From assembly GCA_051453625.1 (NCBI GenBank), contig JBOZIK010000001.1:228915843-228979842 (forward strand): DNA of 64,000 nt. Direction: 5' to 3'. Origin of the DNA: Welwitschia mirabilis. Taxonomy: Eukaryota; Gnetophyta; Gnetopsida; Welwitschiales. Shown piece by piece: positions 59,960 through 64,000 of this stretch. The stretch's first letter is position 1. Each line of letters opens with the position of its first letter. The position numbers were made by a program, and so were the translations under genes. Under the pieces are notes generated by a model. That model saw only the letters and a list, made by a program, of their open reading frames with translations, did no database searches and was not told the origin of the DNA.

Positions 59960-60860
59960 ACATGTTAATTACCCTCAATAATAGAGAAAATGCTATAATT
60001 CCATTCCAAACTATGCCTAATGCAATATCGAACAATAAAGAGAATTTCAAGATAGTTAATGCTATCTCACTTAGAAGTGGTATCCAAATAAATGAACATA
60101 TCCAATCACTTAGAAAAGACTCTTGTACATATAGGCCCTTATCTAAAGATAAATTCAAAATAAAGAAAGAGAAAGAGCATGAATTAGATAGATTTAGATG
60201 TAAGAAATTACAAAAAGCCTCATTTTCCAAATGCCTTCCCATCATTAGGGAAGAAACATCTTAAGTAAGAATACCTAGAGATCTTTAAGAAATTGAAAAA
60301 TAAACATTCCAATTTTGGGCGTTATTAAGAAAGATCCATATTACTAACTTCCTTAAAGATATGTGCATGGTAGAAAGGAAAATAAACATTAAAATAATAG
60401 CCTTCTTAGCTTAAAATCTAAGTGCTCTAGTTCACAAAAATGTCACCAAAGTTTAAAGATACTACTTCCCCAACAATTTCATATGTTATTAGAAACATAA
60501 GTATAGATAAAACCCTTGCTATACTTAGGTGCTAGTGTGAATTTGATGTGTTATTCATTATGTAAAGAATAGTGTAAATCTAATGCATTATTCATTATGT
60601 AAAGAACTTGAACTAGAAAACTCAAGAAAATAAAAATAATCCTACAATCTACTAATCAATCAATTAAGATGTCTATAGGAATGTTAAAAGATGTCGTAGT
60701 ATAAGTAGATAATTTTTAGTACCTATTAGATGAAAGATAATCCAAAGAGATTTCACCTTATCTTGGAAAAGACCATTCTTAGCCACCTTTGATGTTCCCA
60801 TAAATTATAGAAATGGAGTAGTAAAGAGTTATTTGAAAATATGGTTATGAAGTTATAGGT
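59960..60860 (+). pseudogene. Gag-protease linker and protease of element G
   Basis: IVNAISLRSGIQINEHI (60049 on) is the conserved NAITLRSG linker of plant gypsy elements. Next come FSKCLPIIRE and LRKIHITNFLKDMCMV (usual FKKLxINIPFxEALxQM). The protease has LGASVNLMCYSLCKE (usual CDLGASINLMPYSLCK), then QSTNQSIKMSIGMLKDVVV, then WKRPFLATFDVPINYRNG (usual LGRPFLATAGAIIDVKNG). The active-site Asp before LGAS is lost. A 37-bp tandem duplication (60534-60607) repeats NLMxYSLCKE and shifts the frame. Confidence 0.85.
60534..60607 (+). repeat. 37-bp tandem duplication in the protease
   Basis: AGTGTGAATTTGATGTG and its partner AGTGTAAATCTAATGCA each continue TTATTCATTATGTAAAGAA. The period is 37 bases, not a multiple of three, so it breaks the frame. 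Confidence 0.85.
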
Positions 60861-61114
60861 TCTTAGTGAAGTAAAAAATAACCCTATGGATGACTTAGAA
60901 GATTTAGACCTAATCAAGACCAACAATAAACCTTATAAAGAATTACATGTACCCTTTAGAGAGATCTTAGCTATGAGACATTTGAATCTTTACCACATGA
61001 ATCATAAGCCTACCAAGTTAAGCACATTTTTAAATAACCCTTTAAGTCTAATAACCTAATATTATTATATAATTTAAGATTTAATAAATTTTTTAATAAA
61101 TCTATACCTAAGTG

Positions 61115-61240
61115 TATTTAAGTTTTAAAGTATTAAAAGTGTTACCACATAGTGTTGTTAAGAGTCATCTCTTTAAGGATAACTATTATTTTAAAGTGAA
61201 TGGCCAAAGACATAAATAATTTCTTGAATCTATTCCTTTA
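61115..61240 (+). pseudogene. Integrase C-terminal extension of element G
   Basis: The frame FKVLKVLPHSVVKSHLFKDN, then YYFKVNGQRHK, a stop, FLE (61189-61230) matches the end of Athila/Tat integrases (PFxVxKVFPYGAVEL...FKVNGQRLKxFL). It directly follows protease-linker sequence, proving loss of the middle of pol. Confidence 0.8.
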
Positions 61241-61289
61241 CATCATAATTTTGACATTTCTTTCTTAATCTAGAACTATAAGTAATTTA

Positions 61290-61370
61290 AAACAAAAGGG
61301 AAAAAAGAAAGAAGACAAATTAAAAAAGAAAAAAAAAGAAAGAATGAAAGAAAGAGGTGAATAAAGTTAA
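61290..61370 (+). repeat. Purine-rich tract
   Basis: Almost pure A/G (GAAAGAAGAC, AAAAAAGAAAGAATGAAAG). Position after the integrase end could be a polypurine region, or simple low complexity. Confidence 0.6.
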
Positions 61371-61744
61371 AATGAATGTCACTTAAGAGATGTAATTTTG
61401 AAAATGTTAGGTTCTAAGGTTTATTATTAGCTAAAATCTAGAGTTATGTTAGGGATGAAAATCATTTAGTTCACTATAAGATACTTTAATCTTTAAGGTA
61501 CCTTCCACTACCTATTTGATTAGGAACAGACTTAATAAAGGAGTTCTTAAGTAAATATTGCATATTTTATATTGTATACCATATCTAATATTCTTGGAAA
61601 ACTTTAAAGTGATTTTAATACTAGATATATTTAAAAAATCCTTGTAGATATTGAAACTTCTACTTTAAGGATACATCTAAAGACATTTGTAGGAATGTTT
61701 TACTTTGAAAAAGAATAGAAGAAGAAGAAGTAAGGGGAAGAACT

Positions 61745-61835
61745 CAAAAAGAAAGAGAAAAAGTATGTGTGTAAGTAAGTGGATGAGTGAGTGGATGGAT
61801 GGATGAGTGAGTGAATAAGAGAGTAAGTGAAGTAA
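61745..61835 (+). repeat. Tetranucleotide-type minisatellite (GAGT/GGAT)
   Basis: GTAAGTAAGTGGATGAGTGA, GTGGATGGATGGATGAGTGA and GTGAATAAGAGAGTAAGTG form an imperfect 4-base periodic run. The minus-strand frame through it (HSLIHPSTHS) is an artefact. Confidence 0.85.
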
Positions 61836-62840
61836 TTCATATTCATGTGGGAAGGATGTATATTATCGAAGATCTTATCTTCTATGAAGAAGATGCACAT
61901 TGTTTATCAAATGCCACCTTCATAATACATATACATACAATAGGGATGAGATGTTTTGGAGGAAAAAACCTTTAGGGTTATGGGGAAGACACACATTACA
62001 TATAGTGAAGGCCTTCATTTTATTGATCTATTATGGGAATGACATATGTCTTTACTAGGCATTACCTATGAAATCTAGGTAACTAACATGGGAATGAACT
62101 AGTTAAACTAGTTGTAAAAAATTAAAACCCATGTGAGCATTACTTTTCATAGGGTATGATTAGATTGTACATATATACATATCTTTATGAGTACAATATA
62201 AGTCACTATATTCATGATATAATATAGTTTAGATCTTCTACATGGGAGATACTCATATTCATATTTGATGATCTATTTGTAACACTCATATTTTCACATC
62301 TGAAAAGGTCTTCTGGATCTGATAACAAAATGTAAAGGTCCAAAGTTCTAGAGTTGAAACATTCAAACTTCATCTAGCTTTTAGCTTTGATTCCAAAGTT
62401 ATAATATTCGTTAATTAACTAGAATGCTCTTAAGCCAAAAAGTGAACTCCAAATTATAATTATTTTTATGATGCCATCTAGAAATTTCAATTAATATCAT
62501 TATTATAGATGAATATTTAAATATTATAATATATATTACTCAATGATAATATTAGACCTGGCTAATGTTTTTAACTTAAGAATATTATAGATTTTAATTA
62601 TTTAATAATACCCAACTTTTTATTTAGTGCTAAAATCATAAGAGTTTTTCTTTATGTTTAAACAAAATAAGCAAGGCATAAACATTAATGATATAATTAG
62701 CTTAAGTTTAGAATAAACTGTATGGTTGATTATTTAAGACCTACTAGTACCAAGGATTCAATGTTATTAAAATTTAATAGCTAAGATATTATCATAATGT
62801 GCAAGAATTTAAAATTTAAAAAGGATTTATAATTTTACTA
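61836..62840. other. AT-rich stretch, nothing firmly recognised
   Basis: Could contain LTR sequence of element G (GGGTTATGGGGAAGACACAC near 61975), but no matching copy exists in the window. Confidence 0.4.
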
Positions 62841-62844
62841 CCAC

Positions 62845-62905
62845 TTTGGCTTGAACCCACGACCTATTTGCTATGAGGCTCTTATTTTAATCACTAGATC
62901 AACTT
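62845..62905 (-). other. tRNA-derived SINE head (or tRNA pseudogene)
   Basis: On the minus strand TGATCTAGTGA (A box, two G-to-A mismatches) is followed 40 bases on by GTCGTGGGTTCAAGCC, a good B box (GGTTCAAGCC, 62848-62857). The intervening AAGAGCCTCATAGCAAATAG resembles the anticodon-arm part of plant SINE heads. It is not a functional tRNA: no acceptor stem is found. Confidence 0.6.
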
Positions 62906-62924
62906 ATTAATTTGTTTAAGGAAT

Positions 62925-64000
62925 TGACTGCTAAATTTTATGACTTCTGTAGAAGCATGCAAGAAGATAAAGAAAATTTTCATGTAGATCTAGAGCGATG
63001 TTTTAATGAGCTACATGATTGAGTCTCTATGCGTGTATTATTAATATCAAGAAAAAACCAAGGGAAGAATTCACAGAGTTATGAACTGATCAAGAAAGCT
63101 GAAGCTATATCCACAGGATCAATTTCACATGCATCACCATACAATGGATGATTTGCAATGGATCATCACCTATGATGACTATGAATGGTTCACATTTTGG
63201 AGAGAGAAAGAGGTAATAAATGGGGATGAAGCAAATGAAAATGACAAATCGCATTCCAAGATACTTGCAAGCGATGATGATACATGAAAGATGAAAGGGA
63301 TATTTTCCAATGATCATAGAATGGGCCTTTTTCTTTAATTGATGCAGAGACTATAGTTATGACCTTCTTCAGTTTTACAGATTTATGTTAATTCCATCCT
63401 TTGAAGAGAGACGTTGATACATATACTTCCTGATCAATACAGAAGTAATAAACATGATGATTAGTGGAGACCGAAATGCGCTCTGAGACAAAGAGAGGAG
63501 AGGTGCATTGGAAAACAAAGATGGGGGCATCTACACTACGGAGGAGGACGATTTGATCTAAGTCAGAAATAATCGACTCATTTGGCCCTTTTCTCAATTG
63601 TGAAGACTATTCTTTTAATGCATTTGCTAAAGATGTGAGTTTTTCTAAGGCATTATTCACTTTCTCTCATCCGTGCAGGAAAAAGAAACACATGCAGGAT
63701 CAGGAAGGATGTGGAAAGAGGATAAATGTGTATTGCAGGGATGGAATTGCATTAGAGATAAATGGCAGGGGGAGTGAGAGACACAAGGAATACTCCACAT
63801 TAAGTAGAGGGAGGGTTGTTAAGGTAGAGAAAGAACTTATACAAGACAGAGCACCTTAGCAGAGCCCAAAAAGGATAAAAGTAGCCGCACCCCCTAGGAC
63901 GGCTACTAGTACTTAGAGACTTGAAAGAGGCTAAAAAGCACTAAGCTTCTTAGAGGAACTTATGATAATGGAGCTTTAAGTTTTTATAATCTGCTTGAAG
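62925..64000 (+). other. Less AT-rich, gene-like but unidentified segment
   Basis: Starting just past the SINE head, one plus frame reads KFYDFCRSMQEDKENFHVDL, then ERCFNELHD, to a TGA at 63019-63021. Further right, ATCCGTGCAG (63671-63680) resembles a splice acceptor. The frame after it (KKKHMQDQEGCGKRINVYC...) stays open to TAG at 63857-63859, 74 codons from 63635. GC content and CpG retention (GTAGCCGCACCCCCTAGGAC at 63871) are higher than in the transposons. I recognise no family. It may be a decayed gene, or host single-copy DNA. Confidence 0.35.

Larger units (their letters stand above)
58880..61240 (+). mobile_element. Element G: Ty3/gypsy gag-pro remnant with internal deletion of pol
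   Basis: Gag, the Gag-protease linker and protease are readable in order. After about 61000 the only further homology is the integrase C-terminus (61115-61240). RT, RNase H and the integrase core are missing. No LTRs identified. Confidence 0.8.

Noticed and set aside
61700-61900. Minus-strand frame rich in His/Ser/Thr
   Set aside because: Produced by the GAGT/GGAT periodic repeat.
1-64000. A novel multi-gene system
   Set aside because: All recognisable coding remnants belong to known transposon families or a DnaJ-type retrocopy; no set of co-oriented intact genes exists here.

Overview
The window looks like a repeat-dominated intergenic stretch of a seed-plant nuclear genome. It is strongly AT-rich and holds old Ty3/gypsy (Athila- and Tat-like) and Ty1/copia LTR retrotransposons, an L1-type LINE, tRNA-derived SINE-like heads and dinucleotide microsatellites. 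Seven runs of N interrupt it. No bacterial or organellar gene organisation is visible. I cannot name the species. I found no intact protein-coding gene: recognisable coding sequence is broken by stops and frameshifts, many of them C-to-T or G-to-A (CAA/CAG to stop, catalytic Asp to Asn), as expected for silenced, methylated transposons.

Layout, left to right. 1-4260: an Athila-like gag-pro-RT-RNaseH-IN remnant (+), cut in its RT by a solo LTR with a 5-bp target duplication. 4590-5430: a 60-bp tandem repeat, then a CpG-retaining pseudogene fragment unlike its surroundings. 7061-8510: a GA/GT microsatellite with a gap, then two exon-like pieces of an unknown coiled-coil gene. 8511-16141: a gypsy element (+) with about 1.3-kb LTRs and an Asp-tRNA primer-binding site, lacking pol. 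It carries a retroposed J-domain (DnaJ) gene copy flanked by a 15-bp duplication. 16148-16580: a tandem repeat with an apparently artefactual 100-N gap. 17790-18180: a Tat-like RT scrap.

21720-41965 is a nest. A copia element (+) with about 0.6-kb LTRs holds a 10.8-kb Athila-like element (-) at 26631-37444. It also holds a 1.8-kb non-autonomous LTR element at 38902-40740, inserted in its integrase. 42884-49171 is a second copia element (-) with 0.2-kb LTRs and a repeated primer-binding site. 51000-51480 is a possible Tat LTR piece. 53450-54800 is an L1 LINE (-). 58880-61240 is a gypsy gag-pro remnant (+) that jumps directly to the integrase C-terminus. 62845-62905 is a SINE-like tRNA head, followed by a less AT-rich, gene-like but unidentified tail to the window end.

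I see no novel defence, biosynthetic or signalling system. The more interesting points are the transposon architectures (nesting, internal tandem repeats, captured gene, repeated PBS, deletion derivatives) and three possible host-gene traces at 4872-5393, 8137-8505 and 62925-64000.
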